From JBGFRR01 sp041695045 (GTDB lineage Bacteria; Bacteroidota; Ignavibacteria; UBA10030), in assembly GCA_041695045.1 (NCBI GenBank), contig JBGFRR010000152.1:1-28363 (forward strand): a DNA stretch of 28,363 nt, written 5' to 3'. The position numbers and the translations under genes are program-made. Under the pieces are notes generated by a model that was not told the origin of the DNA, searched no databases, and saw only the letters and a list, made by a program, of their open reading frames with translations. Of this stretch, positions 1 to 9,151 are shown piece after piece (the stretch's first letter is position 1; each line of letters opens with the position of its first letter).

Positions 1-1
1 C

Positions 2-1660
2 GGAAATCGCGATCTCCTTGCTGAAGCTATTGCCGAAGCGCACCGGCGCGGACTGGAGATTGAGGCCTGGTTTGAATACGGATTTGTTGGCGGCTGGAGC
101 GGCAGTCGCCCGACCGGGTCACAGCGAGGTCCCTTGCTCGACGCAAATCCGAGCTGGCGCGGGAGAACTTCTGCAGGCTCAGATTCAATCAGCATCGGCG
201 CAGCAGGATACTTCTACTGGATGTCGCATCTCCAGAACGGTGTTCAGAAGTTTCTGATCGATCTTGCGGTGGAGATGGCCAAGCAGTACGATCTTGACGG
301 CATCGAGCTTGACCGGATCAGATATCCACAGCTCGACTGGGGCTATGACAGCGCGACAGTCTCGATATACCGTGCAGAGAAGGGTCTAGACCCGCCTGCC
401 GCGACGGATGCGACTTGGAAGAAATGGCGAGCCGATAAGCTTAGCGACTTTCACAAGGCAATCTACGACTCCGTCAAACGCCACAACCCTGTTATACTCT
501 TGACAAATGCTCCAAGCCACTACGCTGCGGGGGCGTATTCCGCGTATGACAATTTCCTTCAGGACTGGGCGGCTTGGTTAAACAATGGGTACCTCGATGT
601 TGCTCATCTCCAGATGTATGTCAATGCTTCCACCCTCAATGGCTATATCACTTACTGGAAAAACAACCTGGTGACGGATAAGGCGAAACAGAAAAGAGTG
701 TTTCCGGGCATTGCGGCTGCACCCCGCGGAGTACAACTTTCGGCGTCTGAGTTTCTTTCGCTGATTGACATCACGCGCAGCCATGGACTTCAGGGGAACG
801 CCATCTGGTATTTCGAGGACCTCAATCGAACCGATGCCGGCAAGAGCTACTGGGCACATCTCAAGAGCGGACAATACCAGCAGTCGGCTCTTCCTCCGTA
901 CCGCTTGCGAACTGATTGGCGATCGCCCGCGACCCTAATCAACGAGTACGATCCAGCACAGGTCGATACCACAGGCCAGTGGTCCCAGGTTACGACGCTT
1001 GCCGGTTACTTCGGGCCGTCGCTTCAGGCCAGCGCTTCAGGCCAGAACAGCATCACCTATTATGCAACCGTGACTGAAGGTGGCTGGTATGACTTTTATG
1101 TGTTCATTACCGGTTTCGGTTCACGCACGAGTCGCGCGCCATTCGATCTGTTCGACAGCAGCGGGACCAGTGTGCGTGTGCTTTCGAACCAGAGCGACGC
1201 GAACACACGGGGCTGGGTGTACCTGGGAACTCGCTTCTTGCGGCGGGAAGAACGCCAGCGGGTGATGCGTCTTTCCAACGAGGGGATCGAATCGAACAAA
1301 GCGGTTGCGGCCGGCGGGGCGATGCTGATTCTCAATCGGCGACTAAGTCCGGGTGTTATTGTGAGCGTGCCACGCGAGGGTTCTTCTCAACCGGTGGGAT
1401 TCAATCTCTTTCCGCCTTTCCCAAATCCATTCAATTCTAGAACCACAATCGAATATCAGCTGGCTCGTCGGTCTGATGTGTCAGTCGATGTCTTTGATAC
1501 ATTGGGCCGGAAGATCGAATCGCTTGTTCAAAGCCGGTCAGTTGGACCCGGTTCTTATCGAGCGACGTTCGAGGCGAGAAATCTCACTTCAGGAGTGTAC
1601 TTTATCCGTCTCACAACGGGCGATCGAAGCAAAACTGCGAAGGTGTTGTTGATGCGCTGA
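2..1660 (+). CDS. GHL10-type glycoside hydrolase with T9SS C-terminal domain, 5'-truncated
   Basis: The reading frame is open from base 2, so the start lies outside the window; the visible part is 552 codons. The first ~280 residues are the C-terminal half of a (beta/alpha)8 glycosidase of the GHL10/YngK-like group: LAEAIAEAHRRGLEIEAWFE, then GIELDRIRYP, whose Glu and Asp are the likely active-site acids, and later QGNAIWYFEDL. A beta-rich segment at about residues 310-450 (INEYDP...WYDFYVFITG) resembles the golvesin C-terminal-like domain. The last ~85 residues form a T9SS sorting domain (FPNPFNSRTTIEYQL, then SGVYFIRL and a basic end), so the protein should be exported across the outer membrane and probably anchored on the surface. 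The next gene starts 28 bases downstream, so they are probably cotranscribed. Family and sorting domain are seen; the substrate is unknown. Confidence 0.85.
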   Translation, partial: GNRDLLAEAIAEAHRRGLEIEAWFEYGFVGGWSGSRPTGSQRGPLLDANPSWRGRTSAGSDSISIGAAGYFYWMSHLQNGVQKFLIDLAVEMAKQYDLDGIELDRIRYPQLDWGYDSATVSIYRAEKGLDPPAATDATWKKWRADKLSDFHKAIYDSVKRHNPVILLTNAPSHYAAGAYSAYDNFLQDWAAWLNNGYLDVAHLQMYVNASTLNGYITYWKNNLVTDKAKQKRVFPGIAAAPRGVQLSASEFLSLIDITRSHGLQGNAIWYFEDLNRTDAGKSYWAHLKSGQYQQSALPPYRLRTDWRSPATLINEYDPAQVDTTGQWSQVTTLAGYFGPSLQASASGQNSITYYATVTEGGWYDFYVFITGFGSRTSRAPFDLFDSSGTSVRVLSNQSDANTRGWVYLGTRFLRREERQRVMRLSNEGIESNKAVAAGGAMLILNRRLSPGVIVSVPREGSSQPVGFNLFPPFPNPFNSRTTIEYQLARRSDVSVDVFDTLGRKIESLVQSRSVGPGSYRATFEARNLTSGVYFIRLTTGDRSKTAKVLLMR

Positions 1661-1688
1661 TTTCGAATTTTCTCAAGGAGGATCGAAC

Positions 1689-3128
1689 ATGAAAACAATT
1701 CGACTCTTCATTTTGATCTTGACCCTCATAGGTTTTTTAGGGTCAACACTCCTTGCACAGCCAAACCCTACGTTCAGACGAACGATTACTTTCCCACCTG
1801 CAGACACGGCTCGGGTGAGGCCGTTCTTGTGCACAACCGATGCTTCCGGCAACCTCTGGGTTATTTCGTCGACAACGACGGACACCACCGCTCACAACGC
1901 GCTCTGGAAAGCTGGCCCTAACGATAACGTAATGGCGAAAGCGATCGACTACACAGCCGCCGGTGATCCAATTATGCATTCGCTCCGCGGTATCACAGCT
2001 TTGGGTAATGATATCTATGTTGTTCTGCGGCAGGTGGGTACGATACCGGTGTCTGCGATTTATCGATACCGTGACGGGGATCCTCGGAAGAAGGAATCCT
2101 TTGGATTCGGTTTAGGCCAAGTAGGGTATGGGACACTTGTGTTTGGGCTGGCGGCGACCCGCGATACTTTTCTGTACGCAGGAACCACGTTTGAAGGCGG
2201 TTTAGCGGGCCCGACGCCGCGTGTGTATAACTTCACAAGCAGGACGATCACAAATTCCGTAGGCGAGTCAACGCCCGGCAGCTTCATTCGGGCGAATGAT
2301 CCCTTTTGGGGGTACATTAGCGCGGATCCCGGTGGCAAGTCGCCGGCCGGCGTCGATGCAATGCGAGATATTGCCGTTATTCCTAACGGAGACTACAGCA
2401 AGCCGAGCACGCCCTTCTTTACAGCTCGGAACAGCTCGGAGGATAATCCAACCTCCGGCAATGTCGCCATCTGGTGGGGCGGTACCCAGATTGAGCCCAA
2501 GACGTACAAGTCCGTGCGAGCAAGCGACTTCTTCGCCGAGCTCGCGCTCGGCAGATTTATTCCGTATGGTATCACTGCGGATAATGTCGGTCGACTCTAC
2601 ATTGCAGGCGGCGACAGTGCACGCCGGTGGATAAAGGTGTTTGAGGTCGATACGAGCGGCAGCGCGACGGCCATAGCGGAGTTCCCAAGTCAGACCAACC
2701 CAAGCAACCCCAATCCGAATGGTGCCCCCTTCGTTGCACCCTGTGATGTTGCCCTCTCGCCGGACCTTGCACAGGCATACGTGATCGATCAATTCGCTCG
2801 AAAAGTCTTTGTGTTCAGCACCGGCCTCACAGCCGTTGAGGACGTCGATCTCGCACCAGGTACTTTGATGCTTCATCAGAACTACCCAAACCCGTTTAAT
2901 CCGTCAACTGTGATTGGTTATTCGTTACCTGTTACAAGTCATGTAACTCTGAAAGTGTACGACTTGTTAGGGAGAGAGATAGCGACGCTGGTAGATGAGG
3001 AGAAAGAAGCAGGGAACCACGAGGTGAACTTTGATACCGCGCCGCTTCACCTCACAAGTGGGGTATACGTGTATCGGTTGAAAACGACCGCAGGCTTCGT
3101 TTCTCGACGAATGATGTTAGTCAAGTGA
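1689..3128 (+). CDS. T9SS-sorted surface protein, probable beta-propeller, function unknown
   Basis: A protein of 479 residues. The start is fixed by a strong ribosome binding site (AAGGAGGA at 1675-1682) and followed by a clear signal peptide (basic KTIR, hydrophobic core, cleavage near LLAQ). The body (about residues 25-385) has repeated short strand-turn patterns with Asp/Gly-rich loops (TTDASGNLWVIS, ITADNVGRLYIAGG, CDVALSPDLAQAYVID), as in NHL or SMP-30-like beta-propellers. I infer the fold from these repeats; no catalytic motif is recognised. The last ~85 residues are a textbook T9SS type A sorting domain (QNYPNPFNPSTVIGYSLP, VYDLLGREIATLVDE, SGVYVYRL). It lies between a T9SS glycosidase and a TonB receptor, so a role in binding or presenting substrate on the surface is plausible but unproven. 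Confidence 0.8.
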   Translation: MKTIRLFILILTLIGFLGSTLLAQPNPTFRRTITFPPADTARVRPFLCTTDASGNLWVISSTTTDTTAHNALWKAGPNDNVMAKAIDYTAAGDPIMHSLRGITALGNDIYVVLRQVGTIPVSAIYRYRDGDPRKKESFGFGLGQVGYGTLVFGLAATRDTFLYAGTTFEGGLAGPTPRVYNFTSRTITNSVGESTPGSFIRANDPFWGYISADPGGKSPAGVDAMRDIAVIPNGDYSKPSTPFFTARNSSEDNPTSGNVAIWWGGTQIEPKTYKSVRASDFFAELALGRFIPYGITADNVGRLYIAGGDSARRWIKVFEVDTSGSATAIAEFPSQTNPSNPNPNGAPFVAPCDVALSPDLAQAYVIDQFARKVFVFSTGLTAVEDVDLAPGTLMLHQNYPNPFNPSTVIGYSLPVTSHVTLKVYDLLGREIATLVDEEKEAGNHEVNFDTAPLHLTSGVYVYRLKTTAGFVSRRMMLVK

Positions 3129-3150
3129 CCTTCCGAAGGCTTTTTTGTCC

Positions 3151-6081
3151 ATGGTCTTGAAGATAAAATTGGGAATCTGGTGTCTCGCTCTTCTCAGCGC
3201 CGTTTTTGCTGAAGCAGTTCTCTCTCAGGGGCGAGGCAAAATTTTTGGAACTGTGAGCGACACGGAGACACAGGAGCCGCTGATCGGTGTGAACGTACAG
3301 GTTCAGGGTACAACAATGGGCGCGGCAACGGACGCCGAGGGAAACTTCGTCATCCTGAACGTTCCTCCGGGCCGGTACACAGTTGTTGCAAGCATGGTCG
3401 GCTACAATCCTGTTGAAATTCGGGATGTCCAGGTCAATATTGATCTGACAACCCGGCTCGACGTTCGTTTACGCTCGGAGGCGATCGAGCTGGGGACGGT
3501 GGTTGTTGTGGCAAAACCGCCGATCATTGTCAGGGATCGTACGGAGACCTTTACCAGCATTGGGGCTCGGGAAATCCAATCGGCGCCGGTCGAAGGGCTG
3601 CGGGATGTTCTTGACCTCAACGCGAATGTTCAGCGTAACCCCAACGGTACGATTTCCATACGCGGAAGTGGACCGTACGAAGTGAACTTCATGATCGATG
3701 GCGTCAGTCAGATGATGTCTGCTACGGGCATCCCCGGCTTCGCTGCGGCGTTAGGCGATAAGGCGAACAACACATGGAAGTTCGATTTCAACCCGCTTGG
3801 TGTGCAGCAGATGCAGGTGATCTCGGGCGGGTTCAGTGCGGAGTACGGAAACGCACAAGCGGGTGTCGTCAAAGTCGTCACGAAAGAAGGGGGTGATCGT
3901 CTGGCGGGTGAAGTCCGGGTTGAATACCGTCCACCCGGCCAGTATCACTGGGGAGACTATATCTACTCGCCGAATGCCATCGAATGGCAAAAATGGGGAT
4001 CACTCGAAAACTGGCGGCGCAATATCGATTCCGTGACTATCGTCCAGACGTATCGAGTCCCACCGGATTCGGTCGATATCTGGCGTCAACTGATGCACGC
4101 CGTCTGGGTGAAGAATCACACGTCGGGTCCCGACAACCAATTAGGCGCCTACGATTACCGCAAGCAGGCATACCGGCGAATCATCTTCGGCATCGGCGGA
4201 CCGCTCGGGTCAAATTCTTCTCTGCTTCGCTTTCATATATCCGGTGAGCACCGCGAGAATCCGACGCGTCTACCAACGGTAGAGAAAGTGCAGCTATACG
4301 GCAATTACAATCTAACACTGACGTACCACCCTGCGGTTGCTCACAAGCTTAAGCTGAACGGAATGTATCAATTCTATCGCGGCGGGCTCTACTCGGGCTC
4401 TGAAGATATCCGCTGGGCAGGCCGTGATGCTTCGTACAAATACTATCTGATCACCGACTCCCCGCGGGACGAATACACGACCTCCCAGAGTCTCAGCTGG
4501 ACGTATACCTTTTCTCCGAGCGCGTTTCTGGAGACTCAGCTCATTCATCAGCTTGAGAAGAACATCCTTCTCGTCGAACCGGTGCCGCAGCGAGCAAGTA
4601 ACTGGAGGGATAATGTGTACAGGAATGTGTGGTATCAATTTCCGGGACCGTGGGATGAGGGGTACCGAACGATCTTCTCGTTCACAACCTTCAATCAACA
4701 GGATCTGCGCACACACTTCTACGGCCTCGTGTCGAATTTCACTGCTCAGGTTACGCCGAGCAACATGTTGAAGGCTGGCGTACAGCTTCAGTACTGGGAT
4801 ATGCTGAACAGCGCGGTCTATTCGAGCTTTGCTGCCAATGCATTCATCGCGCGACCCGGTTTCGCGGAATACTATCGGGCGTATCCTTACTCCTTCGCCG
4901 CGTATCTCCAGAACAAGATGGAGTACGAAGGGATGGTTGCCAATCTTGGCGTACGGTTGGACGGGTATAACTTCAACACCGACATCCCTGCGAACCGGTT
5001 CAATCCGTTCTACATTGCGGAAGGAGCGGAAGGGATCGGGGACCCGACGACAACGCGTCCGGTCACTCATACACGCGTTTCGCCGAGGTTAGGGCTTTCG
5101 TTTCCTATCGGTGAAGCGACGGCATTTCGCCTGCAGTATGGGCATTTTGTTTCGATGCCGTTGTTTTCGCAGGCGTACACACGGACGAACGAATTGGGAT
5201 GGGCTTCCTATGGCAACGCGAACCTTGCGCCCAAAAAGACAATCAACTACGAGTTTGGCATTCAGCACAACCTCGGAGGCTCGCACCGGCTGGATGTTGT
5301 TGCGTATTACAACGACCGGGTCAGTCAGATCGGCACCGTCCGGATTCGGGCGAACAGTGCCGGTATCCGGGCGAACAAGTTCTACACATCATACGAGAAC
5401 AACCAGTTTGGCTCGACTCGCGGAATCGACGTGACCCTCGAGCGTGTCCTGCCGGGACGGTGGATGTATCGTGCTACGTATTCGTTCTCACGTACCACGC
5501 TCGGCTTCTATGGTCCGCGACGATTTTTCAGCGACGACCCGAACGATCCGAGGAACTACCAGGACCCGTACTCTCCGAGCGATTTTCTTTCAGACAACGA
5601 TCGAACACATGGCCTTCGCGCACTGGTTTCTTATTCGGTCGAACAAGACGGCGGCATGGAGATCTTCGGCGTCAAGCCCTTTTCGGGGGCCACGATTTCA
5701 GCAACCTACACAGCACAGAGCGGATCGCCGTTTACGTATGTTCCTGAGTACAATCAACTCTATAATGCCTATGTGAAGGACCAGGTCAGCAACAACCGCC
5801 GTTATCCGCTTGAAGCCAAGTTAGATGCGAACATCACCAAGTGGGTAAGGCTTGGAAAGACATCAGTCCTGCTCGGGCTACGCGTTGTCAACGTCCTTAA
5901 CAACCGGTGGCTCACACCATTGGGCTACAAGAGACCTGAGCTTGTCGACTGGGTTGAAAGGAACATCGCTGTCGACGATCCGGCGTACGATCCGACCCGA
6001 CAGGCATACAAGTTCAACTATTTCAGGGCTTATCGGAACGTCCCAAGGCAACTGTATTTCACGATTGGTGTGGGGTTTTGA
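3151..6081 (+). CDS. TonB-dependent outer-membrane receptor with CarboxypepD_reg-like N-terminus
   Basis: An active-transport receptor of about 976 residues that would import a bulky ligand using TonB energy. In order it has a signal peptide (residues 1-26, ending near VLSQG), a carboxypeptidase-regulatory-like beta-sandwich at about 27-112 (GTVSDTETQEPLIGVNV, DAEGNFVILNVPPGRYTV), a plug domain at about 125-245 (ISIRGSGPYEVNFMIDGV, ISGGFSAEYGNAQAGVV) and a barrel to the C-terminus. It ends in LYFTIGVGF, with the terminal Phe typical of outer-membrane barrels. GAAGG at 3135-3139 could serve either a TTG at 3145 or the ATG at 3151; I chose the ATG, and the difference is two residues. It sits 22 bases after the surface protein and 2 bases before the next gene. 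No SusD homologue follows, so the ligand is undetermined. Confidence 0.9.
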   Translation: MVLKIKLGIWCLALLSAVFAEAVLSQGRGKIFGTVSDTETQEPLIGVNVQVQGTTMGAATDAEGNFVILNVPPGRYTVVASMVGYNPVEIRDVQVNIDLTTRLDVRLRSEAIELGTVVVVAKPPIIVRDRTETFTSIGAREIQSAPVEGLRDVLDLNANVQRNPNGTISIRGSGPYEVNFMIDGVSQMMSATGIPGFAAALGDKANNTWKFDFNPLGVQQMQVISGGFSAEYGNAQAGVVKVVTKEGGDRLAGEVRVEYRPPGQYHWGDYIYSPNAIEWQKWGSLENWRRNIDSVTIVQTYRVPPDSVDIWRQLMHAVWVKNHTSGPDNQLGAYDYRKQAYRRIIFGIGGPLGSNSSLLRFHISGEHRENPTRLPTVEKVQLYGNYNLTLTYHPAVAHKLKLNGMYQFYRGGLYSGSEDIRWAGRDASYKYYLITDSPRDEYTTSQSLSWTYTFSPSAFLETQLIHQLEKNILLVEPVPQRASNWRDNVYRNVWYQFPGPWDEGYRTIFSFTTFNQQDLRTHFYGLVSNFTAQVTPSNMLKAGVQLQYWDMLNSAVYSSFAANAFIARPGFAEYYRAYPYSFAAYLQNKMEYEGMVANLGVRLDGYNFNTDIPANRFNPFYIAEGAEGIGDPTTTRPVTHTRVSPRLGLSFPIGEATAFRLQYGHFVSMPLFSQAYTRTNELGWASYGNANLAPKKTINYEFGIQHNLGGSHRLDVVAYYNDRVSQIGTVRIRANSAGIRANKFYTSYENNQFGSTRGIDVTLERVLPGRWMYRATYSFSRTTLGFYGPRRFFSDDPNDPRNYQDPYSPSDFLSDNDRTHGLRALVSYSVEQDGGMEIFGVKPFSGATISATYTAQSGSPFTYVPEYNQLYNAYVKDQVSNNRRYPLEAKLDANITKWVRLGKTSVLLGLRVVNVLNNRWLTPLGYKRPELVDWVERNIAVDDPAYDPTRQAYKFNYFRAYRNVPRQLYFTIGVGF

Positions 6082-6083
6082 TC

Positions 6084-8144
6084 ATGCAGTCGAACACCTT
6101 CTTACAACGAGTGTGCTTCTGCTGGCTGGTGGGTGGTGGATTGTTTCTTTCCGTTCCGCTTGAACTGGCAGCTCAGATCGATGCACCGGTAATCAACTTG
6201 CGGAGAGGAATGTTGTGGAGTTCTTACAACTATGCGAAATCATGTCCGCCATTTAGCAACTGGACGCGTATCGGGTACGGGCTCGATTGGCCGGGGTACG
6301 ATCCTGAATGGGTCGGTGCCAACGTTGGCGGCTTTACCTCCTACATGACGACGGGAGGGATCTGGTTTACGGCAAAGGATGCGAAAGGCGATGTTCTGGG
6401 CATCGATGACTGGGCGATGTACGGCAGCAGTGTTACGCCGGGGACGACATCGCGCTATCGGGTTTTGAAACATGCCAAGCGATGGAAGAATGGCGAGAAC
6501 TACTGGTTCCGGACGGATTCGAAAGAAGCAGAAGAATTGATCGAGACGGAGTTCGTAGCCAATCCGGACTATGTTCCGCAATTTGCTGGCGATCAGCCGC
6601 TCCCTGTCCGCGTGCGGAAAACGATACGGCAATGGTCTGGCTCTCAGCGTGATGAGAATTTTATCGTTGTCGAATACGTCATCACAAACATCAGCGACAC
6701 CGTCCGACTCCACGGTGCCTATGCCATGCTTGCATACACACTTGGAGCGAATTACCGTGGATGGGCAACGCTGTTTCCCAACCTCAACCAGGGTCCACGC
6801 AATAACCGGTTCACTTATGATCCGAGTAGACGGATGATCTTCGGGTTCGCAGACGATTATCCGCTGACCGCCGGTGTGAACGAGCGGTTTAACTATTATT
6901 CAACTGGTGGCCCGGAGGGAAAAGGCGAGTATCTCACGCCGGGGTATCCCGGCTTCAGGTTGCTATACTCGACGCCAGACACCATTTTCCGCCAGCCGGC
7001 GAGAGTCTCACGTGTTGCATGGTCGGCAGCACCGGATCAACAGGATCTCTATGGCCCGTTTGGCACGGCGGCCGGAGGGCTGGAATTCCGCTATCAGATC
7101 ATCGCGGATCCGACAAAGGCGTCCGAGGCCATCGTTTCCCCGACCGATTCCCGCTGGGCGACGCGCCGTGTCTGGTCGTTGATGACGTTAGGGCCGTGGA
7201 CGATCAACCCGCGAGACAGTGTGGTGATCGCCGTGGCTGAATTTGTTGCCGGTGTGCCATATGATCGTGCCGTTGACCCATCGACAACGCCGGCCCAGAT
7301 AGGTGCGGGAGCGCTGTCGGTCATCAACGCGATTTCGGCACGTTCTCAGATGGCGTATGATAATCGCTTCAACATCCCGAAGCCGCCCGCGGCACCAGCG
7401 TATTCGGTGAGACTGAATGCCGATCCTGCAACGATCGGGAATGTCATCGAATGGGAAGATGAGGTGGAGCGAATTCCCGACCCGGATTACCCCGGCCCCG
7501 GATCCTTCGACCTTGCCGGGTATCGAATCTACCGGTCGAACTACCTGCCGCTCGGTCCATGGAAGCTTGTCGTCGATATCAAAAAGGATGATCCACTCTT
7601 CAAGTCAGGTTCCAGATACTCATATCTCGATACATCCGTTGCCATCGGCCAAACGTACTATTATTCTGTTACGGCATATGATAGAGGACATGCAACCTGG
7701 CCCCCCAATCTGTCCCAAAGGTTCTTTGAGACCGGCACGAACCGCGTGCCGCCGATGGAATCCTCCATCTACGCCTCGCTGTATGCAAGGAGCTCGGTGG
7801 ACCCAAACTATGTCGTGCAGCCGTTCAAAACGACAATCCCTGCCGCGCAGTCGGTCGATCGGGTTGTGGTGGTGCCGAATCCGTTTGTTCTTGAGTCCGG
7901 AGCCGTGGCGCCGCAGAGCTATAATGTCATTCAGTTTATCAACGTACCGAATCCCTGCACCATTCGTATCTATACGATTCGGGGAGACCTCGTAAAGACG
8001 ATGTATCACAACGACGGGTCGGGAATTACTCTCTGGAATCAACAGACTGACTATGGCCAATTCGTGGGGAGCGGCATCTACGTGTATCATATTGAAGGTC
8101 CTGATGGCCAAACAAAGACTGGCAAACTTGGTATTGTTCGATAA
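6084..8144 (+). CDS. Large exported surface protein with Fn3-like segment and T9SS/FlgD-like C-terminal domain
   Basis: About 686 residues with a signal peptide (hydrophobic VCFCWLVGGGLFLSV, cleavage near ELAAQ). The first ~430 residues are a Trp/Tyr-rich region of no family I can name (GLDWPGYDPEWVG, GGIWFTAKDAKGD, NFIVVEYVITNISD). A fibronectin type III-like module follows at about 440-545 (AGYRIYRSNYLPLGPWKLV, YYYSVTAYDRGH). The C-terminal ~90 residues (VVVVPNPFVLESG, IRIYTIRGDLVKTMYH, GSGIYVYHIEG) resemble T9SS or FlgD Ig-like domains. The ATG at 6084 is used; a TTG at 6078 overlaps the stop of the TonB receptor. It occupies the position where SusD normally follows SusC, so I infer it is the surface partner of the receptor. 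The TonB receptor, T9SS protein, PorV order recurs in Ignavibacteria-like genomes as I recall them. Confidence 0.75.
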   Translation: MQSNTFLQRVCFCWLVGGGLFLSVPLELAAQIDAPVINLRRGMLWSSYNYAKSCPPFSNWTRIGYGLDWPGYDPEWVGANVGGFTSYMTTGGIWFTAKDAKGDVLGIDDWAMYGSSVTPGTTSRYRVLKHAKRWKNGENYWFRTDSKEAEELIETEFVANPDYVPQFAGDQPLPVRVRKTIRQWSGSQRDENFIVVEYVITNISDTVRLHGAYAMLAYTLGANYRGWATLFPNLNQGPRNNRFTYDPSRRMIFGFADDYPLTAGVNERFNYYSTGGPEGKGEYLTPGYPGFRLLYSTPDTIFRQPARVSRVAWSAAPDQQDLYGPFGTAAGGLEFRYQIIADPTKASEAIVSPTDSRWATRRVWSLMTLGPWTINPRDSVVIAVAEFVAGVPYDRAVDPSTTPAQIGAGALSVINAISARSQMAYDNRFNIPKPPAAPAYSVRLNADPATIGNVIEWEDEVERIPDPDYPGPGSFDLAGYRIYRSNYLPLGPWKLVVDIKKDDPLFKSGSRYSYLDTSVAIGQTYYYSVTAYDRGHATWPPNLSQRFFETGTNRVPPMESSIYASLYARSSVDPNYVVQPFKTTIPAAQSVDRVVVVPNPFVLESGAVAPQSYNVIQFINVPNPCTIRIYTIRGDLVKTMYHNDGSGITLWNQQTDYGQFVGSGIYVYHIEGPDGQTKTGKLGIVR

Positions 8145-8168
8145 CGGGGTCGCCCCAGAGAGATTCAC

Positions 8169-9146
8169 GTGATTAGCAAACTTCGAGAGCGAAGCGTGTG
8201 CATGATGGTAGCGTTTCTTTCGCTGCTCTTCATTATGTCCGCAGAACGCCTCCCAGGACAGCCCCGATTCAAGAAGGTAGGCTCGGCGGGCTACACCTGG
8301 TTGTCCATTCCGGTCAGTGCCCGATCGTCTGCTGTCGGCGAAACATCACTGGCGTTCGAGCCCCTGGGGAGTGAAGCCCTCTTCAGTAATCCGGCAGCCA
8401 TCGGTTTTGTGGATAAGACGCACATGATTGTCGCGTCATACTCACCATGGATTGCTGAGACAAAGCATCAAGCAATTGCTTACGCCTTTCAGCATCGGAG
8501 TGCCGGGTTCATCGGACTGAGCGTTGTACGGCTCGATATGGGAGAGATGCAAGGAACAATCAATCCGGATCCGCTGAGAACCGGTTCGTACATTATCACG
8601 GAGCCGTTTTCGGCCGACGGAATTGCCTTTGGCCTGACGTACGGCCGGCGTCTGACGGAACGCTTCTCGTTTGGATTCACAGCGAAGTACATTCAGGAAC
8701 GCATCGCTGTCTATAAGTCCACGAACCTCGGGTTCGACGCTGGCATTTTTTATTACACAGGCTTCCGCTCACTCAGGGTGGCAGGCGCCGTTCGCAACTT
8801 CGGGGTCGACGCAAAGTATCTGCAGGGTGTATTCAAGATGCCGACGGACTTCCGGTTCGGTGCGGCGATGGAAGTTTTTGGCGCGGAAGACCGAGATCAT
8901 GCGCTGACGCTCGGGGTTGAGGCTCTGCACCCAAGCGACAATGAGGAACGCATTAATGTAGGCGCGGAGTATTGGATTGCGGGCATCATAGCCTTTCGCG
9001 GTGGGTACAAGTTCAATTACGATGAAGAAACATGGTCCGCCGGATTTGGATTACAATACTCCATGACAATGCTCGACCTTGCATATAGCGACCTCGGTAG
9101 ACTTGGCGGCAACGTGAGAATAACCCTCGGCCTGAACATCAAGTAG
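8169..9146 (+). CDS. PorV/PorQ-family outer-membrane protein
   Basis: 325 residues. The N-terminus is a signal peptide (KLRER, then MMVAFLSLLFIMSAERLPGQ). The mature start is typical of the PorV/PorQ (UPF0164) group: GSAGYTWLSIPVSARSSAVG followed by EALFSNPAAIGF. The rest alternates in amphipathic strands and ends VRITLGLNIK, consistent with a FadL-like 14-strand barrel. In T9SS, PorV acts at the translocon and attachment complex, carrying cargo that bears C-terminal sorting domains; paralogues in operons with TonB receptors are common, and their exact roles are not settled. Its place directly behind three T9SS-tailed products supports a role in their secretion or anchoring. The GTG at 8169 is taken as start; the ATG at 8202 in the same frame is an alternative that still leaves a usable signal peptide. 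Confidence 0.8.
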   Translation: MISKLRERSVCMMVAFLSLLFIMSAERLPGQPRFKKVGSAGYTWLSIPVSARSSAVGETSLAFEPLGSEALFSNPAAIGFVDKTHMIVASYSPWIAETKHQAIAYAFQHRSAGFIGLSVVRLDMGEMQGTINPDPLRTGSYIITEPFSADGIAFGLTYGRRLTERFSFGFTAKYIQERIAVYKSTNLGFDAGIFYYTGFRSLRVAGAVRNFGVDAKYLQGVFKMPTDFRFGAAMEVFGAEDRDHALTLGVEALHPSDNEERINVGAEYWIAGIIAFRGGYKFNYDEETWSAGFGLQYSMTMLDLAYSDLGRLGGNVRITLGLNIK

Positions 9147-9151
9147 GTACG

